Source: Streptomyces niveus (GTDB lineage: Bacteria > Actinomycetota > Actinomycetes > Streptomycetales > Streptomycetaceae). Taken from it: a stretch of DNA of 64,000 bases. This document shows positions 1-11,558 of this stretch, piece after piece (the stretch's first letter is position 1; each line of letters begins with the position of its first letter). Under the pieces are notes generated by a model. It saw only the letters and a program-made list of their open reading frames with translations, searched no databases and was not told the DNA's origin. Position numbers and translations under genes: made by a program. The stretch spans positions 1,178,001-1,242,000 of the forward strand of contig NZ_CP018047.1 in the NCBI RefSeq assembly GCF_002009175.1, given 5' to 3'.

Positions 1-631
1 GGGCGAGTTCGTGGCGGTCGTCGGCCCGAGCGGCTGCGGCAAGTCGACACTGCTGCGGCTGCTGATCGGCTTCGACCGGCCGGTCACGGGCAGCGTGCTC
101 TACGACGGCCAGGACCTGGCCGCCCTCGACCGCGCGGCCGTACGGCGCCAGTGCGGTGTCGTCCTTCAGAACGCGCAGCCGCTCACCGGCTCCATCTGGG
201 ACTGCGTCTGCGGCGCCGAGACCTTCTCGCAGGAGGAGGTGTGGGAGGCCGTCGGGATGGCGGGACTCGCGGAGGACATCAAGCGGATGCCGATGGGTCT
301 GCACACCATGATCGCGGGAGGCGGCGCCATCTCCGGCGGCCAGCGGCAGCGGCTGATGATCGCCCAGGCGCTGGTCCGGCGCCCGCGCCTGCTCTTCCTG
401 GACGAGGCCACCAGCGCGCTGGACAACGAGACCCAGCGCATCGTGATCGAGAGCACCCGCAAGCTGAACGCGGGCCGGCTGGTCATCGCCCACCGGCTCT
501 CCACGGTGCTCGACGCGGACCGCGTACTGGTCATGGACGCGGGCCGGATCGTCGAACAGGGCCCGCCGGCGGCCCTGTTGGCGGACACGGGCGGCAGACT
601 GCACGAACTGGTCCGCCGTCAGCTCGCGTGA
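1..631 (+). CDS. ABC exporter ATP-binding domain, NHLM-bacteriocin-type (partial, 5' end outside window)
   Basis: Only the nucleotide-binding domain is in the window; the frame is open from base 2 (GEF...), so the true start and the membrane domain lie upstream. Visible motifs in order: Walker A GPSGCGKST, Q-loop VLQNAQ, signature SGGQRQRL, Walker B LLFLDEATSALD and H-loop VIAHRLS. The order and the exporter-style sequence (SIWDCVCG after the Q-loop, signature preceded by GGGAIS) resemble the fused permease/ATPase proteins of NHLM-type bacteriocin export systems. That is family resemblance only; the peptidase or cyclic-nucleotide-like N-terminal domains that would settle it are outside the window. 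Other exporters of the MsbA type cannot be excluded. It ends 131 bp before the alditol oxidase gene, to which I see no functional link. Confidence 0.75.
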   Translation, partial: GEFVAVVGPSGCGKSTLLRLLIGFDRPVTGSVLYDGQDLAALDRAAVRRQCGVVLQNAQPLTGSIWDCVCGAETFSQEEVWEAVGMAGLAEDIKRMPMGLHTMIAGGGAISGGQRQRLMIAQALVRRPRLLFLDEATSALDNETQRIVIESTRKLNAGRLVIAHRLSTVLDADRVLVMDAGRIVEQGPPAALLADTGGRLHELVRRQLA

Positions 632-696
632 GTCGCGGCGGGACACCCGCGCCGCGGCCGGCGGGACGACATGCGCCGGGGACCGAGAACTGTTGA

Positions 697-3448
<2,752 letters not shown>

Positions 3449-3459
3449 TCCACAACGAT

Positions 3460-3492
3460 TCGCCGGGCGCGCCGCATTCGGCCGCCCGGCGA
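3460..3492 (+). terminator. hairpin after the SGNH hydrolase gene
   Basis: Inverted repeat TCGCCGGGCG / CGCCCGGCGA (3460-3469 and 3483-3492) with a 13-base loop, 11 bases after the stop. There is no T-tract, which is common for terminators in high-GC actinobacteria. Confidence 0.6.
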
Positions 3493-3551
3493 TGTCGTAC
3501 CCCCGTGGAATCATGTCGCTCGACCGGATGTGGTGAACCACGAGAGGCGTC

Positions 3552-5849
3552 ATGGACGACGGGGCAGAGGCCGGGGCCGGCCGGAAGCCGGTGCGGGCGC
3601 AGGTGCCGTTGGGCAGTGGCGCCCGAGCCGTACTCGACCGTGCCGACCGTCTCCTCGCCGCCGCGCGACGGGTGGCCGACGACCACACGGACGTACGGAA
3701 CGGCGTCCTGAAGGCCATCATCCCGCTGCGCGACGCGCTGGTCCGCCGGGAGTTGGAGGGCGTCCCCGTCTCGCGGCTCGCCGATGTGACGGAAGGTCGG
3801 CTCCGCCTCGGCGCCCTCGAACAGGCCGGGTACACGAACGTACGGAAGGTACTCGACTCCTCGGCCTACGAGCTCTGCCTCGTCCCCGGCATCGGCACGC
3901 AGAGCGCCGGGCAGGCGATCGTCGCCGCGCGGCGGCTCGCGGAGGCGATGGCGGAGCATGTCGCCGTCCGCCTGGACGCGGACGACGCCGACGACACCGA
4001 CCCCGACTCCACGGCGCTGGTGGTCGCGTTGAACCGGATGGTGAACGCCGGTCCCGACATCCCCCGCGCGGTGGCCGCCGCGAAGCGGATCGACTCCGAA
4101 CTCGCCCCGCTGCTGCCACCCGCCCGCCCGGCAGGCGACCGGCTGCGCATGCTGCTCACCGGCAAGCGGCGCAGACAGCAGGCCCAGCGGGCCGTCCGGT
4201 CGGTGGACGCGTTCCTCACCGACGCCGCCGACAGCGAGGTCCCGCTCCTCCTCGCGCAGGCGGCCACGGATCTGCTGCGGCCCGTCGCCCCGGCGGCCGA
4301 GGCGTGGCTCGACTTCCAGGTGCGTCCCGCGGACCATCTGGTCCTGCTCGCCGAACTCTCCGAGCTGTCCCCGGACCTCGACGCGGCCGAGGGCTTCCTG
4401 CCTGACGACATCTCCGAACGCGTCCGCGCGCAGCGGCTGGACGACACCCATCGGCGGGTCTCGCTGCGCGGTTACCAGGCGTTCGGGGCCCGGTTCGCGC
4501 TGGCCCAGCGCCGGGTGATCCTGGGCGACGAGATGAGGCTGGGCAAGACCGTCCAGGCCATCGCCGCCCTCGCGCACCTCAAGTCGGAGGGCCGGACGCA
4601 CTTCCTGGTGGTCTGCCCGGCCAGTGTGGTCATCAACTGGATCCGGGAGATCGAGTCGCGCAGCACGCTGCGGGCGTACCGGGTACACGGTCAGGACCGC
4701 ACCGTGGCGCTCGCGCAGTGGACACGGCACGGGGACGTCGCGGTCACCACGTACGACGTCCTAGGCACCCTCGCCGTCCCCGGCGGTTCGACGCTCGGCA
4801 TGCTCGTCGTGGACGAGGCGCACTATGTGAAGAATCCCGAGACCCGGCGCTCGCGGACCGTCAACAGCTGGGCGGCGCACACGGATCACGTGCTGTTCCT
4901 GACCGGGACACCCATGGAGAACCGGGTCGGCGAGTTCCGCAATCTGGTGCGCCATCTCCAGCCGGCGCTCCTGCCCGGTATCGAGTACCACGACGTCGCC
5001 ATCGGCTCGGAGAGCTTCCGCAAGGCCGTCGCACCCGCGTATCTGCGCCGTAACCAGCAGGATGTCCTCACCGAGCTGCCCGAGCTGCAACAGGTGGACG
5101 AGTGGGAGGAGTTCAGCCCGGCCGCGCGGGCCGCCTACCGACGGGCCGTCGAGGCGGGGAACTTCATGGCGATGCGCCGTGCCGCGTACGCCGACCCCGC
5201 CACGTCGGCCAAGCTCCGGCGGCTGCGTGAACTCGTCGCCGACGCGGCGTCGAACGGGCTGAAGGTCGTCGTCTTCTCCTTCTTCCGCGATGTGCTGACG
5301 GCGGCGGAGGAGGCGCTGGGCCCGAAGACCGGCTCGGGCCCGCTGACCGGGCCGGGCCCGGAAACCGGCTCGGGTCCCGTGACCGGCTCGCCCACCGTCT
5401 TCGGTCCGCTCACCGGACGGCTGCCGGCGGCCCGGCGGCAGGAGTTGGTGGACGGCTTCGCCGACGCTCCCGGGCACGCGGTCCTGCTCAGCCAGATCCA
5501 GTCGGGCGGCACGGGTCTCAACTTGCAGGCCGCGTCCGTGGTCATCCTGTGCGAGCCGCAGGTCAAGCCCACGCTGGAGACCCAGGCCGTCGCACGTGCC
5601 CACCGCATGGGGCAGCTCCGCCATGTCCAGGTCCACCGGCTGCTGACCGCCGACAGTGTCGACCAGCGCATGCTCCAGCTGCTCGGTACGAAGAAGCGCC
5701 TCTTCGACGCGTACGCGCGCCACAGCGAGGTGGCGGAGTCCACGCCCGAGGCGGTCGACATCTCGGAGCAGTCGCTGGCGCGGCTGATCGTCGCGGAGGA
5801 GCAGGAGCGCATGGCGCTCGCCCAGGGCTCCGCGTCGCCTGTTGTCTGA
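3552..5849 (+). CDS. SNF2-family DEAD/DEAH-box helicase with N-terminal helix-hairpin-helix region
   Basis: 765 residues, ATG 3552 after GAGAGGCG. The N-terminal 280 residues include a helix-hairpin-helix-like stretch (LCLVPGIGTQSAGQAIVAARR). The SNF2 core follows: motif I GDEMRLGKT (Lys332), motif II DEAH from Asp421, motif III FLTGTPMENR, and in the second RecA domain SQIQSGGTGLNLQ and QAVARAHRMGQ. A stretch from about residue 590 to 623 is low-complexity and repeats G-P-x-T-G, between motifs IV and V. Motif I has Arg329 where SNF2 proteins normally have Gly (DEMGLGKT). The role is ATP-dependent DNA translocation or remodelling; the target is unknown. No restriction, methylase or defence partner lies beside it. 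Confidence 0.85.
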   Translation: MDDGAEAGAGRKPVRAQVPLGSGARAVLDRADRLLAAARRVADDHTDVRNGVLKAIIPLRDALVRRELEGVPVSRLADVTEGRLRLGALEQAGYTNVRKVLDSSAYELCLVPGIGTQSAGQAIVAARRLAEAMAEHVAVRLDADDADDTDPDSTALVVALNRMVNAGPDIPRAVAAAKRIDSELAPLLPPARPAGDRLRMLLTGKRRRQQAQRAVRSVDAFLTDAADSEVPLLLAQAATDLLRPVAPAAEAWLDFQVRPADHLVLLAELSELSPDLDAAEGFLPDDISERVRAQRLDDTHRRVSLRGYQAFGARFALAQRRVILGDEMRLGKTVQAIAALAHLKSEGRTHFLVVCPASVVINWIREIESRSTLRAYRVHGQDRTVALAQWTRHGDVAVTTYDVLGTLAVPGGSTLGMLVVDEAHYVKNPETRRSRTVNSWAAHTDHVLFLTGTPMENRVGEFRNLVRHLQPALLPGIEYHDVAIGSESFRKAVAPAYLRRNQQDVLTELPELQQVDEWEEFSPAARAAYRRAVEAGNFMAMRRAAYADPATSAKLRRLRELVADAASNGLKVVVFSFFRDVLTAAEEALGPKTGSGPLTGPGPETGSGPVTGSPTVFGPLTGRLPAARRQELVDGFADAPGHAVLLSQIQSGGTGLNLQAASVVILCEPQVKPTLETQAVARAHRMGQLRHVQVHRLLTADSVDQRMLQLLGTKKRLFDAYARHSEVAESTPEAVDISEQSLARLIVAEEQERMALAQGSASPVV

Positions 5850-5902
5850 CGGACCGTCTCCCACCGCGGGCATGCGCGTACTTGTTACCTGTGCGAAAAC
5901 CG

Positions 5903-5931
5903 TTGACAACCTCCGGGCACGATTGCACCCT
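5903..5931 (+). promoter_or_regulatory. candidate promoter of the glucanase gene
   Basis: The 187-bp gap before the glucanase contains TTGACA at 5903-5908; a 17-base spacer puts a poor -10 (CACCCT) at 5926. The region downstream (about 5935-5985) is strikingly A+T-rich for this genome. The -35 match is good and the -10 is weak, so treat it as a candidate only. Confidence 0.3.
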
Positions 5932-6036
5932 GTGAATCGCAAAAAAGTAAGCAAGTGACTCAAATTTTTAAGTCTCATCTCGCAACTTCATCGCACCGCC
6001 TCCCCCGCACCTCGTTCCGACCGGACAGAGGACCAT

Positions 6037-9000
6037 ATGAGACGGAAGCAGCTCAGACCCACTCAGCCCAAGCGGCTCAGACCAACGCGGCTCGGCCGAC
6101 GGCTGATCACCGGCATCGTCATGGCCGGTCTGATCGTCGTCGGGCTCACCCCCCTCTCGGCCACCGCGGCCGAGCGCCCCAACCAGTCGATCGGCAAGAG
6201 CGTGTCGGCGAGCGGGTCCGAGGGGAATCACCCGGCCTCCAACGTCACCGACGGCAACCAGGCGTCGTACTGGGAGGGACCGAACAACGCGTTCCCGCAG
6301 ACGCTGAGGATCGACCTCGGCGAGAGCGTCGCCGTCGATCAGGTGGTACTCAAACTCCCCACCACCTGGGAGGCCCGTACCCAGGCCCTCAGTGTCCAGG
6401 GCAGCACCGACGGGAACAGCTACAGCACCCTCTCCGCTTCCCAGGGACGGCAGTTCACCCCGTCGTCCGCCAACACCGTCACCATCGACTTCCCCTCAAC
6501 GGCCGTCCGTTACGTACGGCTGAACATCACCGGCAACACGGGCTGGCCGGCGGCGCAGATCTCCGAGTTCGGGATCTACGGCCCCGCGGCCGGCGATCCG
6601 GGCGACCCCGACCCCGGTGACGACGGCACCGATCTGGCGCGCGGCAAACCGATCGAGGCGTCGTCCACGATCCACACGTTCGTCGCGGCCAACGCCAACG
6701 ACGACAAGCTCAACACCTACTGGGAGTCCACCGGGCACCCGTCGAACCTGACGGTCAAGCTCGGGGCCGAGGCCGACATCACCTCCGTCGTGGTCAAGCT
6801 CAACCCCGACTCGGCGTGGGGGCCCCGCACCCAGAGCATCCAGGTGCTCGGCCGTGCCCAGGGCGCGACCGGCTTCACCTCACTGAAGGCCCGCGCGGAG
6901 TACGCCTTCAACCCGTCGGCCAACCAGAACTCGGTAAGAATCCCGGTCACCGGCCGGGTCGCCGACGTACAGCTCCAGATCTTCTCCAACACCGGTGCGC
7001 AGGGCGGCCAGGTCGCCGAGCTCCAGGTCATCGGGCGGCCCGCGCCCAACCCGGACCTCACCGTCACCGCGCTCTCGTGGTCCCCCACCTCCCCGGTGGA
7101 GACCGACGCGACCACCGTGAGCGCGACGGTGCGCAACGTCGGCACGGCCTCGTCCGGCCCGACGACCGTCAACGTCAGCATCGGCGGAACGGTCGCGGGC
7201 AGCGCCTCCGTGCCCGCCCTCAACGCGGGTGCCTCGACGATCGTCCAGGTCGCCGCGGGCAAGCGCGCCGAGGGCAGTTACAAGGTGACGGCGGTGGTGG
7301 ACCCGACCGACACCGTCGTCGAGCAGGACAACGACAACAACAGCTTCACCGCGGCCGGATCGCTGGTCGTGGGACAGGCGCCCGGCCCCGACCTCCAGGT
7401 GCTGAGCGTCAGCTCCACACCGCAGAACCCGGCCGTCGGGGCCTCGGTCCAGTTCACGGTGGCGGTGCAGAACCGCGGCACCACCGCGACCGGTGCCACC
7501 ACCGTCACCCGGGTGGCCGTGGGCGGCACGACGCTCAACACCAACACCCCGTCGATCGCGGCCGGCGCGACGACGAACGTGAGCATCAACGGCAGTTGGA
7601 CCGCCACGAGCGGCGGCGCCAACATCGTGGCCACCGCCGACGCGACGAACGTCGTGACGGAGACCAACGAGACCAACAACTCGTTCTCCCGCTCGATCGT
7701 GGTCGGGCGCGGGGCGGCGGTCCCGTACGTCGAGTACGAGGCCGAGGCCGGCCGCTACCAGGGCACCCTGGTGGAGGCCGACGCGGTGCGCACCTTCGGG
7801 CACACCAACTTCGGCTCCGAGTCCTCGGGCCGTAAGTCGGTACGCCTGAACAGCACAGGGCAGTTCGTGGAGTTCACCTCCACCAACCCCGCGAACTCCA
7901 TCGTGGTGCGCAACTCGATCCCGGACGCCCCGAACGGCGGCGGCACCGAGGCCACGATCAGCCTGTACGCCAACGACACCTTCGTGAAGAAGCTGAACCT
8001 CTCCTCGAAGCACAGCTGGCTGTACGGCGACACGGACGGCCCCGAGGCCCTGACGAACACTCCGCAGGCAGACGCCCGCCGACTGTTCGACGAGGCCAAC
8101 TCGCTGCTGTCCACGACCTATCCGGCGGGCACCAAGTTCAAGCTCCAGCGCGACGCCGGTGACAACGCGTCCTTCTACTACATCGACCTGATCGATCTGG
8201 AGCAGGTCGCGCCCCCGGCGAGCAAGCCGGCCGAGTGCACCTCGATCACGGACTACGGCGCGGTGCCGGGCGACGGGATCGACGACACGACCGCCATCCA
8301 GGCGGCGGTCACGGCCGACCAGAACGGCACCATCGCGTGTGTCTGGATCCCGGCGGGCCAGTGGCGCCAGGAGAAGAAGATCCTGACCGACGACCCCCTG
8401 AACCAGGGGCAGTTCAACCAGATCGGCATCAAGAACGTCACCATCCGCGGCGCCGGTATGTGGCACTCACAGCTCTACACCCTGACCGAGCCGCAGAACG
8501 CGGGCGGCATCAACCATCCGCACGAGGGCAACTTCGGCTTCGACATCGACGACAACACCAAGATCTCGGACATCGCCATCTTCGGCTCCGGCCGGATCCG
8601 CGGCGGCGACGGCAACGCCGAGGGCGGAGTCGGCCTGAACGGCCGGTTCGGCAAGAACACCAAGATCTCCAACGTCTGGATCGAGCACGCCAACGTGGGT
8701 GCCTGGGTCGGCCGCGACTACGACAACATCCCGTCGCTCTGGGGACCCGCGGACGGTCTTGAGTTCACCGGCATGCGGATCCGCAACACCTACGCCGACG
8801 GCATCAACTTCACCAACGGCACACGGAACTCAAAGGTGTTCAACTCCTCGTTCCGCACCACCGGCGACGACTCCCTGGCGGTCTGGGCCAACCGATACGT
8901 CAAGGACACGTCGGTCGACATCGCGCACGACAACTCCTTCACCAACAACACCATCCAGCTGCCCTGGCGCGCGACCGGCATCGCGGTCTACGGCGGTTAC

Positions 9001-9501
9001 GGCAACAAGATCGAGAACAACATCGTCTCCGACACGGCCAACTACCCGGGCATCATGCTGGCGACCGACCACGACCCGCTGCCCTTCTCCGGGCAGACCC
9101 TGATCGCCAACAACGCGCTCCACCGCACGGGCGGCGCCTTCTGGAACGAGGACCAGGAGTTCGGTGCCATCACCCTCTTCGCGGCGAGCCGGGACATCCC
9201 CGGCGTCACGATCAGGGACACCGACATCTACGACTCGACGTACGACGGCATCCAGTTCAAGACGGGCGGCGGCACCATGCCGGGCGTCGTGATCGACAAC
9301 GTCAAGATCGACAAGTCCAACAACGGCGCCGGCATCCTGGCCATGAGCGGCGCCCGCGGCAGCGCGACACTGTCCGACGTGACCATCACCAACTCGGCGG
9401 ACGGCCATATCGTCACCCAGCCGGGTTCGGGCTTCGTGATCACGGGCGGCCTGGCGGCGGCGCCGGCGTCGGGCAGAGTGACGGGCGGTGGCCGAAGGTA
9501 A
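6037..9501 (+). CDS. secreted multidomain alpha-1,3-glucanase (GH87-type mycodextranase)
   Basis: 1154 residues, ATG 6037 behind AGAGGA. Order: long basic signal peptide (cleavage near residue 46, SATAAE), two discoidin (F5/8 type C) domains about 50-190 and 205-335, two CARDB domains from about 338 and 449, a CBM35-like domain from about 561, and a right-handed beta-helix catalytic domain from about 731 (DYGAVPGDGIDDTTAIQAAV). Asp921 (YADGINF) and Asp944-Asp945 (TGDDSLAVW) have the same 23-residue spacing that I recall for the three catalytic aspartates of the Paenibacillus GH87 enzyme Agl-FH1. The expected reaction is endo-hydrolysis of alpha-1,3-glucan (fungal cell wall, mutan). Other pectate-lyase-fold hydrolases are the alternative, but the discoidin/CBM35 plus beta-helix architecture is typical of GH87. 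Confidence 0.82.
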   Translation: MRRKQLRPTQPKRLRPTRLGRRLITGIVMAGLIVVGLTPLSATAAERPNQSIGKSVSASGSEGNHPASNVTDGNQASYWEGPNNAFPQTLRIDLGESVAVDQVVLKLPTTWEARTQALSVQGSTDGNSYSTLSASQGRQFTPSSANTVTIDFPSTAVRYVRLNITGNTGWPAAQISEFGIYGPAAGDPGDPDPGDDGTDLARGKPIEASSTIHTFVAANANDDKLNTYWESTGHPSNLTVKLGAEADITSVVVKLNPDSAWGPRTQSIQVLGRAQGATGFTSLKARAEYAFNPSANQNSVRIPVTGRVADVQLQIFSNTGAQGGQVAELQVIGRPAPNPDLTVTALSWSPTSPVETDATTVSATVRNVGTASSGPTTVNVSIGGTVAGSASVPALNAGASTIVQVAAGKRAEGSYKVTAVVDPTDTVVEQDNDNNSFTAAGSLVVGQAPGPDLQVLSVSSTPQNPAVGASVQFTVAVQNRGTTATGATTVTRVAVGGTTLNTNTPSIAAGATTNVSINGSWTATSGGANIVATADATNVVTETNETNNSFSRSIVVGRGAAVPYVEYEAEAGRYQGTLVEADAVRTFGHTNFGSESSGRKSVRLNSTGQFVEFTSTNPANSIVVRNSIPDAPNGGGTEATISLYANDTFVKKLNLSSKHSWLYGDTDGPEALTNTPQADARRLFDEANSLLSTTYPAGTKFKLQRDAGDNASFYYIDLIDLEQVAPPASKPAECTSITDYGAVPGDGIDDTTAIQAAVTADQNGTIACVWIPAGQWRQEKKILTDDPLNQGQFNQIGIKNVTIRGAGMWHSQLYTLTEPQNAGGINHPHEGNFGFDIDDNTKISDIAIFGSGRIRGGDGNAEGGVGLNGRFGKNTKISNVWIEHANVGAWVGRDYDNIPSLWGPADGLEFTGMRIRNTYADGINFTNGTRNSKVFNSSFRTTGDDSLAVWANRYVKDTSVDIAHDNSFTNNTIQLPWRATGIAVYGGYGNKIENNIVSDTANYPGIMLATDHDPLPFSGQTLIANNALHRTGGAFWNEDQEFGAITLFAASRDIPGVTIRDTDIYDSTYDGIQFKTGGGTMPGVVIDNVKIDKSNNGAGILAMSGARGSATLSDVTITNSADGHIVTQPGSGFVITGGLAAAPASGRVTGGGRR

Positions 9502-9517
9502 CCAGGTAGCGCACGCC

Positions 9518-9555
9518 ACAGGTGCGGATCGGGGACACCCTCGATCCGCACCTGT
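9518..9555. terminator. perfect hairpin between convergent glucanase and GMC genes
   Basis: Arms ACAGGTGCGGATCG (9518-9531) and CGATCCGCACCTGT (9542-9555), 14 of 14 bases paired, 10-base loop. It sits between two convergent stop codons, so it can serve both. A second small hairpin GACCCC...GGGGTC (9572-9592) follows on the GMC side. Confidence 0.75.
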
Positions 9556-9611
9556 TCGCCGTCTCGCGACGGACCCCGCACAGAGTGGGGTCTGTTGTTG
9601 ACACAACTGCC

Positions 9612-11135
9612 TCAGCGCGCGGCGCGGGTGGTGGCGAGGTGCGCCGCCCTCTCGGCGATGCCCAGTACGGCAGCGTTCGTGTTGGCCGAGACGATCGAGG
9701 GCATCACGGAGGCGTCGGCGACGCTCAGGCCGTCGACACCGTGGACACGCAGGGCCGTGTCCACCACAGCCATGTCGTCCGTGCCGATGCGGCAGGTGCC
9801 CACCGGGTGGAAGTAGGTGCCGGCGGTGCGGCGGATGTACGCACCGCACTCTTCGTCGGTGACAGCCTCCCGGCCGGGGAAGATCTCGTCGTCACGCCAG
9901 GCCGTCAGGGCGTCGGCCCGCGCGATGCGCCGTGCCATGCGCAGGGCGGCGACCATCCGGGTCAGGTCTTCGCTCTCGCTCAGATAGGCGGGGTCGATGA
10001 GGGGGTGGGAGGTGGGGTCCGCGCTGCGCAGGCGCACGCTGCCCCGGCTGGTGGGGGTGGCGAGGCCGAAGAGGATCGAGAAGCCCTCCTGGGCACCCGC
10101 CCATCGTGGATTCAGTGCCACGGCGGTGAAGCTCATCAGAATGTCGGGGTCCGCGTCCGGGCCGGTGCCTGCGAAGAGCATCGCCTGCCGCGAGGGGCCG
10201 GGTACCGGGGACTTCTTCACCCCGTAGGAGATCCAGGCCAGGGGATGGTCGTGCAAGTTGGTCCCCACACCGGGGAGATCGGCACGGACCGGGATCCCCA
10301 ACTGTCGCAGATGGTCGGCGGGGCCGATGCCGGAGAGCATGAGAATCTGCGGAGATCCGATGGCGCCCGCGCTCAGCACGACTTCCCGCTCCGCGCGGAC
10401 GGTGCCCGACTCGCCGTTCCGAACGTACTCGGCACCTCCGCACCGGCCGTTGTCCATGACGAGCCGCCGCACCTGTGCGTCGGTGACGACGGTGAGATTG
10501 GGCCGGGAGAGCACCGGAAGCAGATAGGCGTCCGCGGCGCTCTGCCTGCGGCCCGCGGCGACATTCCTTTCGGCCCAGAACACCCCTTCGGCCTGGGGGG
10601 CGTTACCATCCTCACAGCGCGGGAAGCCCGCGCCGACCGCCGCGTCATGGAGGTCCTGCGCGAGAGGAGTGGCGGCGGGCGGCTCCTCGATCGTCATGGG
10701 GCCCGCCTGTCCCCGGAAGCGCGGATCCCGGCCTTCCGCCGCCTCGCTGCGCATGAGGAACGGCAGCATTTCCCGGTAGTTCCAGCCGGCGGCGCCCTGC
10801 TTCTCCCAGGCGTCGTAGCTCGATGCGTGGCCGCGCAGATGAGTCAGGCCGTTGATACTGCTGGAACCGCCGAGTACCCGCCCTCTGGGCCAGGTGTGGA
10901 CGGCGTTCTCGGTACCCGACTGGGGTGTTGTCGTGTAGTTCCAGTCCAGGGACGATCCCCAGAGACCGACCGCTGCCTCAGGATTCGGATCCGCCATGAT
11001 CGCAGGGCCGTCTCCGGGTCCCGCCTCCAGAAGGGCCACACGGACTTCGGAGTTCTCCGACAGCCGGGCGGCCAGCACCGCGCCGGCCGTTCCGCCGCCG
11101 ACGATGACGTAGTCGTAGTCGTGTAATTGCTCCAT
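9612..11135 (-). CDS. GMC-family FAD oxidoreductase (choline dehydrogenase-like), TTA codon at residue 4
   Basis: 507 residues from ATG 11135; AGG lies 5 bases upstream. A GTG six bases earlier (11141) overlaps that ribosome site, so I prefer the ATG. It has the FAD-binding YVIVGGGTAGAVLAARL, GMC signature 1 (GRVLGGSSSINGLTHLRGH), signature 2 (SAGAIGSPQILMLSGIG) and the C-terminal catalytic His in YFHPVGTC (about residue 443) with Asn in SANTNAAV. The family oxidises alcohols; substrate unknown, choline and polyethylene glycol-type alcohols being typical. No signal peptide. The fourth codon is TTA, the rare leucine codon read by the bldA tRNA in Streptomyces, so translation may be limited to late growth. 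The upstream DNA is unusually A+T-rich. Confidence 0.85.
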   Translation of the reverse strand: MEQLHDYDYVIVGGGTAGAVLAARLSENSEVRVALLEAGPGDGPAIMADPNPEAAVGLWGSSLDWNYTTTPQSGTENAVHTWPRGRVLGGSSSINGLTHLRGHASSYDAWEKQGAAGWNYREMLPFLMRSEAAEGRDPRFRGQAGPMTIEEPPAATPLAQDLHDAAVGAGFPRCEDGNAPQAEGVFWAERNVAAGRRQSAADAYLLPVLSRPNLTVVTDAQVRRLVMDNGRCGGAEYVRNGESGTVRAEREVVLSAGAIGSPQILMLSGIGPADHLRQLGIPVRADLPGVGTNLHDHPLAWISYGVKKSPVPGPSRQAMLFAGTGPDADPDILMSFTAVALNPRWAGAQEGFSILFGLATPTSRGSVRLRSADPTSHPLIDPAYLSESEDLTRMVAALRMARRIARADALTAWRDDEIFPGREAVTDEECGAYIRRTAGTYFHPVGTCRIGTDDMAVVDTALRVHGVDGLSVADASVMPSIVSANTNAAVLGIAERAAHLATTRAAR

Positions 11136-11269
11136 AGCCACCTAATTCATCTGGAATTTCCTCGCGGACTGCCCGTTTTCCGTGACCGATGGGCGACGAA
11201 AAGAGGAGACTACCCAGCTGAACCGGGCGCCGACCTCGCTCGGCCGACGTCCCGGATTCCCGACGCACG

Positions 11270-11304
11270 AAAAACTCCCAGCCCGGATGAATCCGAACTG
11301 GGAG
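11270..11304 (-). terminator. intrinsic terminator of tRNA-Leu
   Basis: Read on the minus strand, CTCCCAG ... CTGGGAG (11304-11298 and 11281-11275) encloses an inner CGGAT/ATCCG stem and is followed by TTTTT (11274-11270). It is the classical stem plus T-tract just 3' of the tRNA. Confidence 0.85.
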
Positions 11305-11316
11305 CTCTGTGAAATC

Positions 11317-11404
11317 TGGTGTCCGAGGGGGGACTTGAACCCCCACGCCCGATAAAGGGCACTAGCACCTCAAGCTAGCGCGTCTGCCATTCCGCCACCC
11401 GGAC
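11317..11404 (-). tRNA. tRNA-Leu (anticodon GAG), CCA encoded
   Basis: The minus strand folds as a class II tRNA. Acceptor GTCCGGG pairs with CTCGGAC (one G-T), anticodon stem CTAGC/GCTAG holds the loop TTGAGGT (anticodon GAG, reads CUC), there is a long variable arm around GCCCTTTATCGGGC, and the T arm is GGGGG-TTCAAGT-CCCCC. Discriminator A and an encoded CCA follow (11320-11317). Confidence 0.97.
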
Positions 11405-11558
11405 GAGTGGTCGAACCTCGGCGTTTCCGCCGGGCTGACGTAATGAACGATACCAGGGCCCGGGAGTGCTCTTCACCCGCATATCCCGTGGTCCGGGGCG
11501 CACGGACGGACCGCGGGGACGGATCCTCGCCGCTCCGTGCGGCCCCGGTTCGCCGCGG

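Noticed and set aside
11142..11316. Integration site (att) remnant at tRNA-Leu
   Set aside because: No integrase, no second copy of the tRNA 3' end in the window and no mobile-element genes nearby.
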